Assembly (NCBI RefSeq): GCF_002632875.1 | Contig: NZ_NJCX01000016.1 | Location: 54,008-118,007 of the forward strand | Length of the DNA stretch: 64,000 bases | Source of the DNA: Xenorhabdus kozodoii | GTDB lineage: Bacteria > Pseudomonadota > Gammaproteobacteria > Enterobacterales > Enterobacteriaceae | Direction: 5' to 3' | Shown: positions 48,968 to 58,973 of the stretch, one piece after another | Layout of the letters: every line of letters begins with the position of its first letter | Numbering within the stretch: the stretch's first letter is position 1 | Made by a program: the position numbers and the translations under genes | Notes under the pieces: model-generated | Seen by the model: the letters and a program-made list of their open reading frames with translations, nothing else | What the model was told of the DNA's origin: nothing | The model's database searches: none

Positions 48968-51558
48968 ATCACTTCCTGATCACGTTTGGGTAAGGTTTTG
49001 ATACGTTGTGTATAGGCATGATGAATCAAGGTGGAGTCGTCTATGATGGACTGGGACATATCCGCACGGAACAGATTAGCTTCGCGTAAGTCAGTGCTAC
49101 AAAAAGTACATTTCTGCATAAAAGCGCCGATCAGGTTGGCGTTATTCAGCAATGCATGCTTAAAATTTGTTCTGATAAATATACTTTGGGCGGTATTTAA
49201 ATACTGCATATCGGCCAATTGGCAGTTGGCTTCGCTTAGGTCACTGTTATTCAGTGTGGCCGAGCGGAAAGAAGCCTGAACCAAAGGTGCTTGGCGTAAA
49301 TTACATTCCGTTAATGTGGCATAACCGAAATCAGCTTGGTTAAGTACACTTTTCATGGTAAACACGCAGTTTAGCAGTTTGGCTGATCGAAATCGGATGG
49401 CCTCTGCTTTGGTTTCTATCCATGAACAGCTTTCGAGTACAGCATGATCAAAAATGGCGTTTTCCAGCAGGCAATTGATAAAGGAAACTTTATTTAAGCG
49501 GGCATAGTTAAATTTTAGTGCAGGTAGCATCATCTCAAGAAAAGTACAGCCTTGCCATTGCGAATGTTGGAAACGACAGCGTTTGATGAAGGTTTTTTGC
49601 AAAAACAGATCCGTGAAGACCGCATTGTTAAATCGGCAATGGTTGAACAACGTTTCTTGTAATTGTGTTTCTTTAAAACTTGCCGCTGAAAAATCGCTTT
49701 GTTCACATTTTGCCTGTGCCAGACTGGCGTTATCCAGTTTTGCGCCATATAGGGAGGCATGGCATATCTCGGTTCTGGCTAACATGGCTTCACTGAAATC
49801 TGCGCCATCCAATTGGCTGTTATTGAAACAGGCACTTTCCAGCAAACTACGGGAAAAATTGGCACCGCGTAGATCCATTCCTGATAAGTCTGCTCCGGTA
49901 AAATCCATTGCACGGAAATCTCCCCCTTCCCGCATAATACGCTGGACTTGCTTGCGAATAATTTGTGACAGGTTCCCCGTTAACCGCAGGGCTGGCGGTT
50001 GTGTTTGTGCCGAGGCCAGATACATTTTATGCAGGGATTGTTCAACCTGTGTCAGTTTTTTATCGTTAAGTTCGATTGATTTTGGCTGAGCTTGTTTTTG
50101 ACTTTCTTGCTGTTGGTACAAGATATCCCGTATTTGATGGAAGTTTTGTGGCCCTCTGGGAAGATTTTGCATCGCGATCTGTTCCACCTTCACGCCTTGC
50201 TCTTGCGCCCTTGTGCGAATTTTTTCCCGTTGCTGCTCGGCTTCAATCTGTTTTTGGGCCGCTTCTTGCTCTATTTTGTGTACAAATTCAGGTAATTCAT
50301 CCGCTTTGGGATTGGAAGGTTGCTCAATGCAGGGGGTCATTAGCGTGTTGATATCTTTTCCATATTTCGCCATGCGCTCCTTATGTTGTTCACGCAGACG
50401 TTCCTCGCGATTTTGCAAATTCTCTCTCAAAGGACTGCCATTTTCCGATTGTTCTGTATCTACCCACGGGCCAATAATGCTTTCAGGGATCAGGTCTTTT
50501 TCTCGCAAGGCATATAATGCGCCTTTTGCTTTCTCTGTACGCTGGTTAAGTACCTGAAGATAGTCATTTTCAGAGCGTGCTTCGCTATTCAACTCTATTG
50601 CGGAGAGCATTTGTAAAACATCAGTCGCATCATCTTCATTGACACGTGTGCAGCCATGCCAAATCAGGATCATCTGTTCCCGGTGAGGGAAAAACCACAC
50701 CGTCGTATTGCGCATTGCGATCTCTTCGAAAATCTCTTCGTCTGCACGTAGCCGTTTGATGAAGCAACGGGCTTGCCAGGGCGGCAGTTTTCCTTCTTGT
50801 ATGGGTTTTTCAGGATGCATATTCCAGACGCTCCATGCCGCATTTTCTGGCAGCGCCTGATAGTGTTCCCACCATTGATCGCGGGGAGCAGAATTAAATA
50901 ATCGCCAATCGATATCACGGGAAAAACCAGGGAATTCATTTTCCAGCCACTCTTTGTCATATTTTTTCCCTATACGAGTGAAACGGCGCGGCCACCCAAA
51001 TTCCAGGGGACAAAAACTCGCGGGATTAGGGGTATCCCGTGGTGACAAAAGTTGCCTGTTTTGGGCTTCTACATTAGGTAATCGATGAATTTCAAGACCG
51101 TTTTCCTGTATTTCTGGCGTAAAGCCGATACCATATGGATTTTCTTCATAACTTTTCCCCCCAAAAGCACGGCTCCAATCCAGCCGCATCTGTTCAAATG
51201 CCTGAGGAGGGGATGGTTTATCCCCAATCCAATGACGATCTCCTGAGACAATCAGTGTCTTATCCAATTGCTCTATCTGGATGCGTGCAGAACACGTGGT
51301 CTTATCAGACTGGTGATGAGTATAGGCATAACCGGTTGCAAGAAATTCAGCGGCAGATTTAGGCATGGCGAGATCGATCACACCATTAGCGGTTTGCAGT
51401 TCAGCTTCTGCAAGTTGCCAAAGCTCAGGCTCAGGTCGCAGGCGAGGGGAGGCGCCCATATCAGTTAAGGCCATAATGGAGACCCCAAGATAGTGATGTT
51501 GCAGACAGTGATAAGGGCGATGCAGCAGACTTAAGCGCAGAGGTTTGATGATTTTCAT
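48964..51558 (-). CDS. DUF2169-pentapeptide-repeat fusion protein
   Basis: An 864-residue protein. Residues about 1-310 are DUF2169 (for example SGDRHWIGDKPSPPQAFEQM, then ENPYGIGF and SFCPLEFGWPRR). A charged Glu/Gln/Arg-rich linker (about 365-470) is probably coiled coil. From about 555 to 850 there are pentapeptide repeats (MDFTGADLSGMDLRGANFSR). DUF2169 proteins have been described as adaptors or chaperones for PAAR-like effectors. Here the DUF4150 partner lies three genes on. An overlap of ATGA couples it to the second pentapeptide gene. Confidence 0.88.
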   Translation of the reverse strand: MKIIKPLRLSLLHRPYHCLQHHYLGVSIMALTDMGASPRLRPEPELWQLAEAELQTANGVIDLAMPKSAAEFLATGYAYTHHQSDKTTCSARIQIEQLDKTLIVSGDRHWIGDKPSPPQAFEQMRLDWSRAFGGKSYEENPYGIGFTPEIQENGLEIHRLPNVEAQNRQLLSPRDTPNPASFCPLEFGWPRRFTRIGKKYDKEWLENEFPGFSRDIDWRLFNSAPRDQWWEHYQALPENAAWSVWNMHPEKPIQEGKLPPWQARCFIKRLRADEEIFEEIAMRNTTVWFFPHREQMILIWHGCTRVNEDDATDVLQMLSAIELNSEARSENDYLQVLNQRTEKAKGALYALREKDLIPESIIGPWVDTEQSENGSPLRENLQNREERLREQHKERMAKYGKDINTLMTPCIEQPSNPKADELPEFVHKIEQEAAQKQIEAEQQREKIRTRAQEQGVKVEQIAMQNLPRGPQNFHQIRDILYQQQESQKQAQPKSIELNDKKLTQVEQSLHKMYLASAQTQPPALRLTGNLSQIIRKQVQRIMREGGDFRAMDFTGADLSGMDLRGANFSRSLLESACFNNSQLDGADFSEAMLARTEICHASLYGAKLDNASLAQAKCEQSDFSAASFKETQLQETLFNHCRFNNAVFTDLFLQKTFIKRCRFQHSQWQGCTFLEMMLPALKFNYARLNKVSFINCLLENAIFDHAVLESCSWIETKAEAIRFRSAKLLNCVFTMKSVLNQADFGYATLTECNLRQAPLVQASFRSATLNNSDLSEANCQLADMQYLNTAQSIFIRTNFKHALLNNANLIGAFMQKCTFCSTDLREANLFRADMSQSIIDDSTLIHHAYTQRIKTLPKRDQEVI

Positions 51559-51592
51559 TGAAAGCCCCGAATAAATCTTTTTAATGGGGTAC

Positions 51593-53509
51593 TTAACCCA
51601 ATAGGATGAGTCCCGCCGTTATGGAAACCTTTGCAGCGCCGTTAATATCTAATGTGGAACTCGATGCCAGGGACAACTTGCTGGCTTTGACTTCGGCGCT
51701 TCCTGTCACTGATTCACTCTTATTCCCCGTCACATTCAGGTTGTAATTTCCACTGATGCTGTTAGCAAAATTACGCCCAATATCTAACTGATAAGCGCCG
51801 CTGATTTTTTCTGATTTATCACCCGTGATATCGGCTTTATATCCGTCAGAAATTTTATATTGGATCCCGCCACTGGTGACTTCGATTTCCTTGCCATTGG
51901 TCACGGTGGTCTGTTGTTTGTTTTTGATTGTTGTGGTGGAGGCACCCTCAATGGAAACGGTTTGATCGTGTTCCACAGAGATTTGCATGTCTTTCTCGGC
52001 ATGGATTTCGAAGGACTCTTTGCCTTGGGCATCATCAATCAACAAATAACTGGCGTTATCTTTTCCCCCCTCCAAACTGCGTGACATTATCCCCATTTTG
52101 GTGGCTTCTGCGGGTAATTCCCAGGGAGGCATATTATTTTGGTTGAAATTACGTCCCACGACGAGCGGCTCGTCTGGGTTGTTATTAATGAAATTGACAA
52201 TAACTTCTTCGCCCACTCTGGGCACCTGTATCGCCCCAAATTTTGCGCCCGCCCAATTATTGGATACCCGTACCCAACAGGAACTTTTATCGTCTTTTGT
52301 ATCGCTTCTGTCCCAGTGAAACTTGAGCTTGACTCTGCCATGTTCATCGGTCCAAATGGTCTTGCCGCTTGCCCCGACAACGGTGGCTCGTTCAGTACCG
52401 GCTATGGGCCATGACGTTGTGCGAGGGGCGCGCCAGTTGACTTTAGCGGGGATGGCTGTGAACTCGGTGAGCATTTTGTTTATGTTGTCGTCATCAGCCG
52501 CATTGTCTCCCAGAATATAGGGGTTTTCATGAAGCTCATAATTGGCACTGACAATAAGGTAGTCGCCGTTATCTCCATCCCGCAGGGCTTTTGATAATGT
52601 AAAGGTGTAACCTGGAGCAATGCCGGATTCTATGCTTTTCGCTTTTATATACTGATCTTGCGCGGTATAGGATTGTTGTAGTATTCGGACATAAAATTGT
52701 CCTTGCGCATTTTCGGTATAATTCCCCGGCCACTCAAACAGTTCTGTTTTTGGTGCTGTTGGATCTGGATTTTGCTGGGTTTCTTTTAGCTGTGCATTGG
52801 GCTTAAGGAAATTATAGTCACTCAGGGTATAGAGCTTGGGATTGATTGAATAACTGACCATCCAGTCGTACAGATAACTTTTGTCTTTGTCTCTCGGTGG
52901 AAAATGGCTTGGATAATATTCAATAGCAGCATGCTCTGGTAACGCTGAATGGGATTGGGGGGAATCAGCCAATATAAGCGTGTGATCATTCTTATCGTGC
53001 TGGAAATAGTAATAAATTCCTTCACGTTCCATTAACCGGCTCAAAAAATCGAAATCAGTTTCTTTATATTGGGTGCAATATTCTAATGGCTGGTATTTTG
53101 CATTGAGTTCATTTTTAAACTTTATTTTATATTTATTAAGAACATCCTGAATAATTTCAGGAACCGTCTTTTTCTGCCAGATTCTGAAATCTTTGTTTAA
53201 AGTGAGAATGAATAACGCAGGTTGGATAATGACCTTATATAAATAGTGGTAATTGTCATAATAACCACAGATAGTGGCTTCGCGGACAATTCCACTTAGA
53301 AAACGCGGTTTTTCTGAAATATTGGCAGGGTTCTTTATCTCTATTGAAATAGGTTTGTTTCGTAACTCTTTGATATCAAGATCCTTTTTTTCACTGAAAA
53401 GCTCCACTTCAAAACTATAAATGGTTGATAGTTTTTCTTTTCCTTTCAATGATTTAAAAATCAATGAGTCATCGCCTAATGAGGAGTGAGCTATAATGTT
53501 CCTTTCCAT
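51593..53509 (-). CDS. vgrG: T6SS spike protein VgrG (TssI)
   Basis: A 638-residue VgrG. The N-terminal gp27/Gp44-like domain spans about residues 1-360, the gp5 OB domain follows (WTDEHGRVKLKFHWDR, then WAGAKFGAIQVPRVGEEV), and the C-terminal gp5 needle is a beta-helix that ends ITAGLILLG. No effector domain is fused, so it is a structural spike. It is the first gene of the minus-strand locus and starts after AAGGAGAT. The promoter for the whole locus presumably lies in the upstream gap. Confidence 0.95.
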   Translation of the reverse strand: MERNIIAHSSLGDDSLIFKSLKGKEKLSTIYSFEVELFSEKKDLDIKELRNKPISIEIKNPANISEKPRFLSGIVREATICGYYDNYHYLYKVIIQPALFILTLNKDFRIWQKKTVPEIIQDVLNKYKIKFKNELNAKYQPLEYCTQYKETDFDFLSRLMEREGIYYYFQHDKNDHTLILADSPQSHSALPEHAAIEYYPSHFPPRDKDKSYLYDWMVSYSINPKLYTLSDYNFLKPNAQLKETQQNPDPTAPKTELFEWPGNYTENAQGQFYVRILQQSYTAQDQYIKAKSIESGIAPGYTFTLSKALRDGDNGDYLIVSANYELHENPYILGDNAADDDNINKMLTEFTAIPAKVNWRAPRTTSWPIAGTERATVVGASGKTIWTDEHGRVKLKFHWDRSDTKDDKSSCWVRVSNNWAGAKFGAIQVPRVGEEVIVNFINNNPDEPLVVGRNFNQNNMPPWELPAEATKMGIMSRSLEGGKDNASYLLIDDAQGKESFEIHAEKDMQISVEHDQTVSIEGASTTTIKNKQQTTVTNGKEIEVTSGGIQYKISDGYKADITGDKSEKISGAYQLDIGRNFANSISGNYNLNVTGNKSESVTGSAEVKASKLSLASSSTLDINGAAKVSITAGLILLG

Positions 53510-53998
53510 TGAAATCTCCTTGTGAGACCAAAGCTACCGCATGAGCCTTTAAGTTAAGGTTCAGAAAACAAATCAAAATACCTTGTCTACTGATTGCTAC
53601 GATTAACCCAGTCAGCAATGAATTTGATCACTGTTGTTATTAATCGATATGCAATATTCCATATAGAAAATTATTTTGCAACAAGATTATAACCAATGTT
53701 TCTTTTTGGTTATTGGCAATGTGAATTTGTGAATATAAAGAGAGGAGTTGTAAAACAGGTTACCGTTAGCGTAATAATGAAGACAATTTTTTGATTTAAA
53801 AATGTTTTTCAATTGAAAAGAAAAAGAGAGTTTTTGGCACTGGTTAATTATTCTTAACCGTTAGGTGAGGTGATACAAAATAAATTGGCGACGATAAAAT
53901 CACAATGAATAATTTTATCGTCGCCAGATATAAACTTTAAAAACAATATGTTGCTGTGTTAAAGCACAAAAGCAATATAACTATTAATAATAAAACAA
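53510..53998. other. vgrG-tpx intergenic region
   Basis: A 489-base AT-rich gap that is the right edge of the T6SS insertion. It should carry the vgrG promoter on the minus strand and the tpx terminator. The one clear element is a perfect 15-bp inverted repeat at 53886-53926. I see no gene. Confidence 0.6.
53886..53926 (-). terminator. Perfect hairpin downstream of tpx
   Basis: TGGCGACGATAAAAT (53886-53900) is the exact reverse complement of ATTTTATCGTCGCCA (53912-53926), with an 11-base loop. Read on the minus strand it is followed by ATTTATTTT, as expected for a terminator of tpx, about 70 bases after its stop. Confidence 0.75.
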
Positions 53999-54502
53999 TT
54001 ATTTTAATGCTGCCAATGCGCTGTCATAGTCAGGTTCGTTGGTAATTTCATCGACCAACTGGCTATAAATAACCTGGTTATTTTCATCCAGAACAACGAC
54101 AGCACGTGCAGTCAGTCCACCCAATGGGCCTTCGCTTATTGCAACGCCGTAATCTTCCTGAAAGTTCCCGCCACGCAGCGTAGAAAGGGTGACAACATTG
54201 GACAGGCCTTCAGAGCCACAAAAACGAGACTGAGCAAAAGGTAAATCGGCTGAAATGCACAATACAACAGTATTATCCAATTCACTGGCGAGTTGGTTAA
54301 ATTTACGGACAGATGTGGCACAAACACCGGTATCAATGCTTGGGAAGATATTAAGCACTTTACGTTTACCCGCGTAGTGGCTTAATGTTACATCAGCAAG
54401 ATCTTTAGCGACTAGCGTAAACTCTTTTGCTGCTTGACCTGCCTGTGGAAAATCTCCGCTAACGGTGATATCACCACCTTGAAACTTGACTGTTTGTGTC
54501 AT
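53999..54502 (-). CDS. tpx: Thiol peroxidase Tpx
   Basis: A 167-residue atypical two-cysteine peroxiredoxin that reduces lipid and hydrogen peroxides with thioredoxin. The peroxidatic Cys61 in [14 protein letters not shown] and the resolving Cys95 are in the E. coli positions. The start follows AGAGGG. In E. coli tpx is the convergent neighbour of tyrR; here 26.6 kb of T6SS genes separate them. Confidence 0.96.
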   Translation of the reverse strand: MTQTVKFQGGDITVSGDFPQAGQAAKEFTLVAKDLADVTLSHYAGKRKVLNIFPSIDTGVCATSVRKFNQLASELDNTVVLCISADLPFAQSRFCGSEGLSNVVTLSTLRGGNFQEDYGVAISEGPLGGLTARAVVVLDENNQVIYSQLVDEITNEPDYDSALAALK

Positions 54503-54649
54503 GGTTTAATCCCTCTATAAAGTAAACTGCGTCGTCAGTGTAAAGGAATAGTGCGATCTTGCCCACAAAAATAGATGCAATATTCATGAAATCCCCTTCC
54601 TTCCTTTAATTAACAATGTCTTATAATTTATTTTTAGGGTGAATATGAG

Positions 54650-56290
54650 ATGCACAAGGCAAAAATCATGCATAATTTTACGTTACTTCCCTCAGTATTG
54701 TTGCTGGTGGGCGTTTCTTTTTCTGTCTCTGCGGCCTACGTTCCTGATGGCACTCAACTTGATCCCCGTCAGGAATTGGTTCGTCAGTTAAAAGATGAAC
54801 CTGCATCGCTGGATCCAATAAAATCTTTTGGCTTAACAGAGGCGCAGGTACTACGTGATCTGTTTGAAGGTTTGGTCAATCAAGATGCTGACGGCCAACC
54901 CGTTCCAGGTGTTGCGATTGATTGGAAGACCGAGGATAACAAAGTATGGATATTCACATTACGTCAGGATGCTCGCTGGTCTAGTGGTGACAATGTCACG
55001 GCCTCTGACTTTGTTTATAGCTGGCAAAGATTAGTCAATCCGGCAAACGCCTCGACTTTTTCTTGGTTTGCTGCCTTGTCGGGCATTGAGAATGCCCAGG
55101 AAATTATTGATGGAAAGCTATCGCCAGAAAAATTGGGGGTAGAGGCTCCCGATCCTTACACACTGAAAGTCACCCTGAATCGTCCTGTGCCTTATTTCCC
55201 TAGCATGGCTACCAACTTTAGCCTTTATCCCGTCAACAAACAATGTATTGAAAAATACGGTAAAAATTGGACACGGTTAGGGAATTTGATGGGTAATGGG
55301 GCGTTTACGCTAACCGGGCGCGTTGTGAATGAAAAAATTGTCCTGACACCGAATCCGCATTACTGGGATCACCAAAACACCATACTGACAAAAGTCACTT
55401 TTATGCCGATTAACCAGGAATCTCATGCAACCAAGCGTTATTTGGCGGGAGATCTGGATATCACGGAATCTTTTCCTAAAAATAGGTATCAGAAATTGCT
55501 GAAAACGCTTCCTGGCCAAGTCTTTACGCCAGATCAATTGGGAACATACTACTATGCTTTTAATATCCAGCGGGCACCAACGAATGATATTCGGGTCAGG
55601 CAAGCGCTTTCAATGACCATAGACAGAAATTTGATTGCGAAAAAAATAGTCGGGACAGGGGAAAAGCCTGCCTGGCATTTCACCCCAGATGTTACAGCGG
55701 GGTTCAAGCCAGAGAAAAGCCGACTGGAAACTTTGGCTCAACAAGCGTTGGATGCCCAGGCAAGGGAATTACTGACAGCCGCGGGATATGGCCCTGAAAA
55801 TCCGTTAAAGATCTCATTGCTTTATAACAAATTAGAAAACAACCAGCGAATAGCGATTGCAATTAGTTCCGAATGGAAGAAAAAACTGGGTGTGGAGGTC
55901 AAACTGGTTAACCAAGAATGGAAGACCTATGTGGATAGCCGTAATACGGGGAATTTCGATGTGGTGAGAGCCTCCTGGACGGGGGATTATAATGAACCAT
56001 CAAGTTTTCTGTCTCTTTTGACATCTGCCCACAGTGGCAATATCGCGAAGTTCCATAATGCTGACTATGATGCACTGCTGAAGGCTGCCAGCTATGAAAC
56101 TGATGATGCAACCAGAAACCGTGCTTACAACCAGGCAGAAAAAATGATCGCCGAACACGTACCCATCGCGCCCATTTATCAATACACCAATGGGCGATTG
56201 ATCAAACCGTGGTTAAAAGGATACCCGATCACCAATCCTGAAGATGTCGCCTATAGTCATACCATGTATATCATTAAGAAACCCGATTAA
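54650..56290 (+). CDS. mppA: Murein tripeptide-binding protein MppA
   Basis: A 546-residue periplasmic solute-binding protein of the OppA family. It has a signal peptide (LLPSVLLLVGVSFSVSA, cleavage before AYVPDG) and close similarity to E. coli MppA, including GTGEKPAWHFTPDVTAGF and GRLIKPWLKGYP. MppA captures the L-Ala-D-Glu-meso-Dap tripeptide from cell-wall turnover and passes it to the Opp permease. Two starts are possible, ATG 54650 and ATG 54668; the second has a better-placed AAGG and a more usual signal length. Confidence 0.93.
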   Translation: MHKAKIMHNFTLLPSVLLLVGVSFSVSAAYVPDGTQLDPRQELVRQLKDEPASLDPIKSFGLTEAQVLRDLFEGLVNQDADGQPVPGVAIDWKTEDNKVWIFTLRQDARWSSGDNVTASDFVYSWQRLVNPANASTFSWFAALSGIENAQEIIDGKLSPEKLGVEAPDPYTLKVTLNRPVPYFPSMATNFSLYPVNKQCIEKYGKNWTRLGNLMGNGAFTLTGRVVNEKIVLTPNPHYWDHQNTILTKVTFMPINQESHATKRYLAGDLDITESFPKNRYQKLLKTLPGQVFTPDQLGTYYYAFNIQRAPTNDIRVRQALSMTIDRNLIAKKIVGTGEKPAWHFTPDVTAGFKPEKSRLETLAQQALDAQARELLTAAGYGPENPLKISLLYNKLENNQRIAIAISSEWKKKLGVEVKLVNQEWKTYVDSRNTGNFDVVRASWTGDYNEPSSFLSLLTSAHSGNIAKFHNADYDALLKAASYETDDATRNRAYNQAEKMIAEHVPIAPIYQYTNGRLIKPWLKGYPITNPEDVAYSHTMYIIKKPD

Positions 56291-56335
56291 GCATAAAAGT
56301 TAGGCGCGAAATTTAGCTACAAACAAGGAGCAGAT

Positions 56336-57319
56336 GTGGAAACGATCTATGGCTCGGTATTTAAAGATTCAAATGCAATTTATGCCTGTCAGTTAAACGG
56401 TAAGGGCGGTATTACGGCATTTGGGGAAGATTCACTCGTAACAGCAGAGCAGCCAGTTTGGCAACATCTTGATTATAAAAATCCAGATAGCCATCAATGG
56501 CTCATGAATACAACCTTGCTACCGCTTCCGGTAAAGGACGGGCTAGTCAGTGATAATATTCGTCCAAAGATCCTGCGTACCGGTGAAGGCACTTTGATTA
56601 CCTTGAGGTCGGTGAACCGTAATGACAATGCGCGTCCCGATCATCTGGTTTCGTTTCGCATCTATATTAATGACAAAGTTATCATCTCCAGCCGACACCG
56701 AAAAATTCATTCCATCGATCAAGTTTTGGATGATCTGCACAACGGCGTTGGGGCAAAAAGCACAGGCAATTGGCTGGTGGAAATCGCGGGAGCCATTACT
56801 GATGAAGCCAATGATTTTATTGAAGAGCTGCATGACAACCTGATTGAATTTGAAGACGATATCTTGGAGCAGAAAGTTCCTGGTCGCGGGGAATTGGTCT
56901 TGCTGCGTAAACAACTAATCGTTTTGCGCCGATATATGGCACCGCAGCGGGATATTTTTATCCGTTTGGCCAGTGAAAAATTGCCTTGGATGAGTGATGA
57001 AGAACGCAGTTTGATGCAGGAAATTGCGGATCGGTTGAGCAGGGGAATCGATGATCTTGATGGTTGCATTGCCCGCACTGCGGTTCTTGCGGATGAGATC
57101 ACGTCCATGATGGCGGATGCCATGAACCGTCGTACTTACATGATGTCCCTATTGGCAATGGTATTCTTGCCAACCACTTTTTTAACGGGATTATTCGGTG
57201 TCAACTTGGGCGGAATTCCGGGCAATGCGTACCCGTTTGGATTCGGCTTATTTACGCTTTTGTTATCACTATTGATGGTGATTTTCGCGTGGTGGTTAAG
57301 GCGAAGTAATTGGCTGTAG
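56336..57319 (+). CDS. zntB: Zinc transporter ZntB
   Basis: A 327-residue CorA-family channel protein. A large cytoplasmic N-terminal funnel precedes two C-terminal transmembrane helices; the loop has the GVN form of the family GxN motif (TGLFGVNLGGIPG). It moves zinc across the inner membrane with protons. The start is GTG 56336 after AAGGAG; the overlapping ATG at 56334 is in another frame. FnrS follows, as in E. coli. Confidence 0.94.
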   Translation: METIYGSVFKDSNAIYACQLNGKGGITAFGEDSLVTAEQPVWQHLDYKNPDSHQWLMNTTLLPLPVKDGLVSDNIRPKILRTGEGTLITLRSVNRNDNARPDHLVSFRIYINDKVIISSRHRKIHSIDQVLDDLHNGVGAKSTGNWLVEIAGAITDEANDFIEELHDNLIEFEDDILEQKVPGRGELVLLRKQLIVLRRYMAPQRDIFIRLASEKLPWMSDEERSLMQEIADRLSRGIDDLDGCIARTAVLADEITSMMADAMNRRTYMMSLLAMVFLPTTFLTGLFGVNLGGIPGNAYPFGFGLFTLLLSLLMVIFAWWLRRSNWL

Positions 57320-57340
57320 GGAAGAATAATGTTATCGGGT

Positions 57341-57354
57341 TTGAGATATATCAA
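57341..57354. promoter_or_regulatory. FNR box of fnrS
   Basis: TTGAGATATATCAA matches the FNR consensus TTGAT-N4-ATCAA at 9 of 10 fixed positions. Its centre is about 42 bases upstream of the fnrS start, the class II activation position. A -10-like TATAGA lies at 57380-57385. Confidence 0.8.
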
Positions 57355-57389
57355 TAATCGACGCCCATAATTAAGGCACTATAGATCCC

Positions 57390-57517
57390 GCAGGTGAATA
57401 CAACGTTGGTGATACACGTTGTGCTCCATAAATTGTCGTTTTTCTCATATTGAGTTTTGTACAGAATAATTGCTCATTAATTATGCCGATACTTGTTTTA
57501 GTATCGGCTATTTTTTT
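57390..57517 (+). ncRNA. fnrS: Anaerobic small RNA FnrS
   Basis: About 128 bases on the plus strand downstream of zntB. The 5' end GCAGGTGAATACAACGTTGG and the element ACGTTGTGCTCCATAAATTG align closely with E. coli FnrS, which lies beside zntB there too. It ends in a clean terminator: GCCGATACT (57485-57493), loop TGTTTT, AGTATCGGC (57500-57508), then TATTTTTTT. FnrS is made under oxygen limitation by FNR, acts with Hfq, and represses genes of aerobic metabolism, including sodB in E. coli. The exact 5' end is estimated. Confidence 0.92.
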
Positions 57518-57558
57518 GCTGCTATTGGGGATATCCGGTTTCTGCTGGATACTGATTT

Positions 57559-58452
57559 TTAAATGTTTGTCACATCGATAAACAGGGATTCATCAATGTT
57601 AGTTGACGATACCACGGCTTCGTTAAAAGCATACTCTTCCCTTTCCCCCTCGCGATGCAATGGCAAGTTAACAAAATCAAAAATAGTTTTGTCTGCCAAT
57701 TGGCTTGGGCTAACATTTTGAATAGATTTGAAAATATTTTCTACCCGGCCTGGTGTCTTCTTATCCCAGTCTACCAACATTGCTTTGATCGCTTGCCGTT
57801 GTAGGTTCTCTTGGGAACCGCATAGATTGCAGGGAATGATCGGGAATTTTTTGTTTTCCGCATAGTCAATCAGGTCTGCTTCCCGGCAATAGGCCAGCGG
57901 CCTTATAACGACATTGCGGCCATCGTCAGAACGTAACTTTGGCGGCATAGCTTTCATGCGTGCGCCATGGAACATATTCAGGAACAGCGTTTCAACGATG
58001 TCATCAAGATGATGCCCAAGTGCAATCTTTGTTGCCCCGATTTTTTCTGCAAAAGAGTAGAGGGTGCCGCGACGTAACCTTGAACACAACCCACAGGTCG
58101 TTTTGCCTTCAGGGACTTTTTCTTTAACCACAGAGTAGGTATCTTTATCGACAATGTAGTATGGAATATCCAGGCTTTCAAAATATTGGGGTAAAATGTG
58201 CTCAGGAAAGCCCGGCTGCTTTTGATCCAGGTTCACTGCAACGACTTTGAATTTTATTGGTGCCGCTTTTTGCAGATTCAACAAGATATCCAACATCGCG
58301 AATGAATCTTTGCCACCACTGATACATGCCATTACAACATCATTATTTTCAATCATATTGTAATCAATGATGGCATTACCAACGTTTCTCCTCAGGCGTT
58401 TCTGGAGTTTGTTGAATTCAAGTGTCTCTTTTCTCGTATCTTTTTGATTCAT
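57559..58452 (-). CDS. ttcA: tRNA 2-thiocytidine synthetase TtcA
   Basis: A 297-residue PP-loop enzyme that thiolates cytidine 32 of certain tRNAs. The PP-loop SGGKDS is at 45-50. The cysteine pairs Cys120/Cys123 (TTCGLCSRL) and Cys208/Cys211 (PCNLCGSQ) hold the Fe-S cluster. Sequence and length agree with E. coli TtcA apart from a variable C-terminal tail. It is convergent with fnrS. Confidence 0.95.
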   Translation of the reverse strand: MNQKDTRKETLEFNKLQKRLRRNVGNAIIDYNMIENNDVVMACISGGKDSFAMLDILLNLQKAAPIKFKVVAVNLDQKQPGFPEHILPQYFESLDIPYYIVDKDTYSVVKEKVPEGKTTCGLCSRLRRGTLYSFAEKIGATKIALGHHLDDIVETLFLNMFHGARMKAMPPKLRSDDGRNVVIRPLAYCREADLIDYAENKKFPIIPCNLCGSQENLQRQAIKAMLVDWDKKTPGRVENIFKSIQNVSPSQLADKTIFDFVNLPLHREGEREEYAFNEAVVSSTNIDESLFIDVTNI

Positions 58453-58655
58453 TGCGACTTCTCACATTGCCGATTGTATCGACTGTAGATTCTTATATGG
58501 ATTTTTTGCAGGCAAAGGATTATACGGATTTTTCTTTTTGTTTGAAACATATCTGTGCCTGGACAGAGTTATAAATCCTTTTTGAGCGAGATCCCTGATT
58601 CCTTGCGATATGGAGAGTCAGGACGTGCCCGACAATTTTGAATTGTTATTTAGCC

Positions 58656-58716
58656 TATACCCTATGGATTTCAAGATGCAGCCAACAAAGCGGCAACTTG
58701 AAAGACGACGGGTATA
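58656..58716. repeat. Short 61-bp member of the TATACC repeat family
   Basis: It begins TATACCCTATGGATTTCAAG and ends GACGACGGGTATA, so TATACCC and GGGTATA are terminal inverted repeats. It contains GCAACTTG like the 105-bp copies but lacks their central GC-rich hairpin. Confidence 0.7.
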
Positions 58717-58973
58717 TACTAAAATTTAGGGGAAAGGGAGTCATAAAATATACAGCCAACAATTAAGATAGCTGGTTTTGATATATTGTCTTTTATTGAT
58801 AGCGCATTAATTATTTTTATATTGGCAATGAAAGCTGATTAAATCATATTGCATAATGTATTGTTTTTTTGGTTGTTTTTACAGGGATGATTAACGGTGA
58901 TGATTATTTATCTATAGTGGATAACTTTATAGGCTGAATTATTTTTTAGTTGGTAAATGTACTTACGTTGTTA

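Noticed and set aside
53835..53852. TTGGCAC sequence resembling a sigma-54 -24 element before the T6SS vgrG
   Set aside because: It lies on the plus strand, opposite to vgrG, and lacks the TTGC -12 element at the right spacing.
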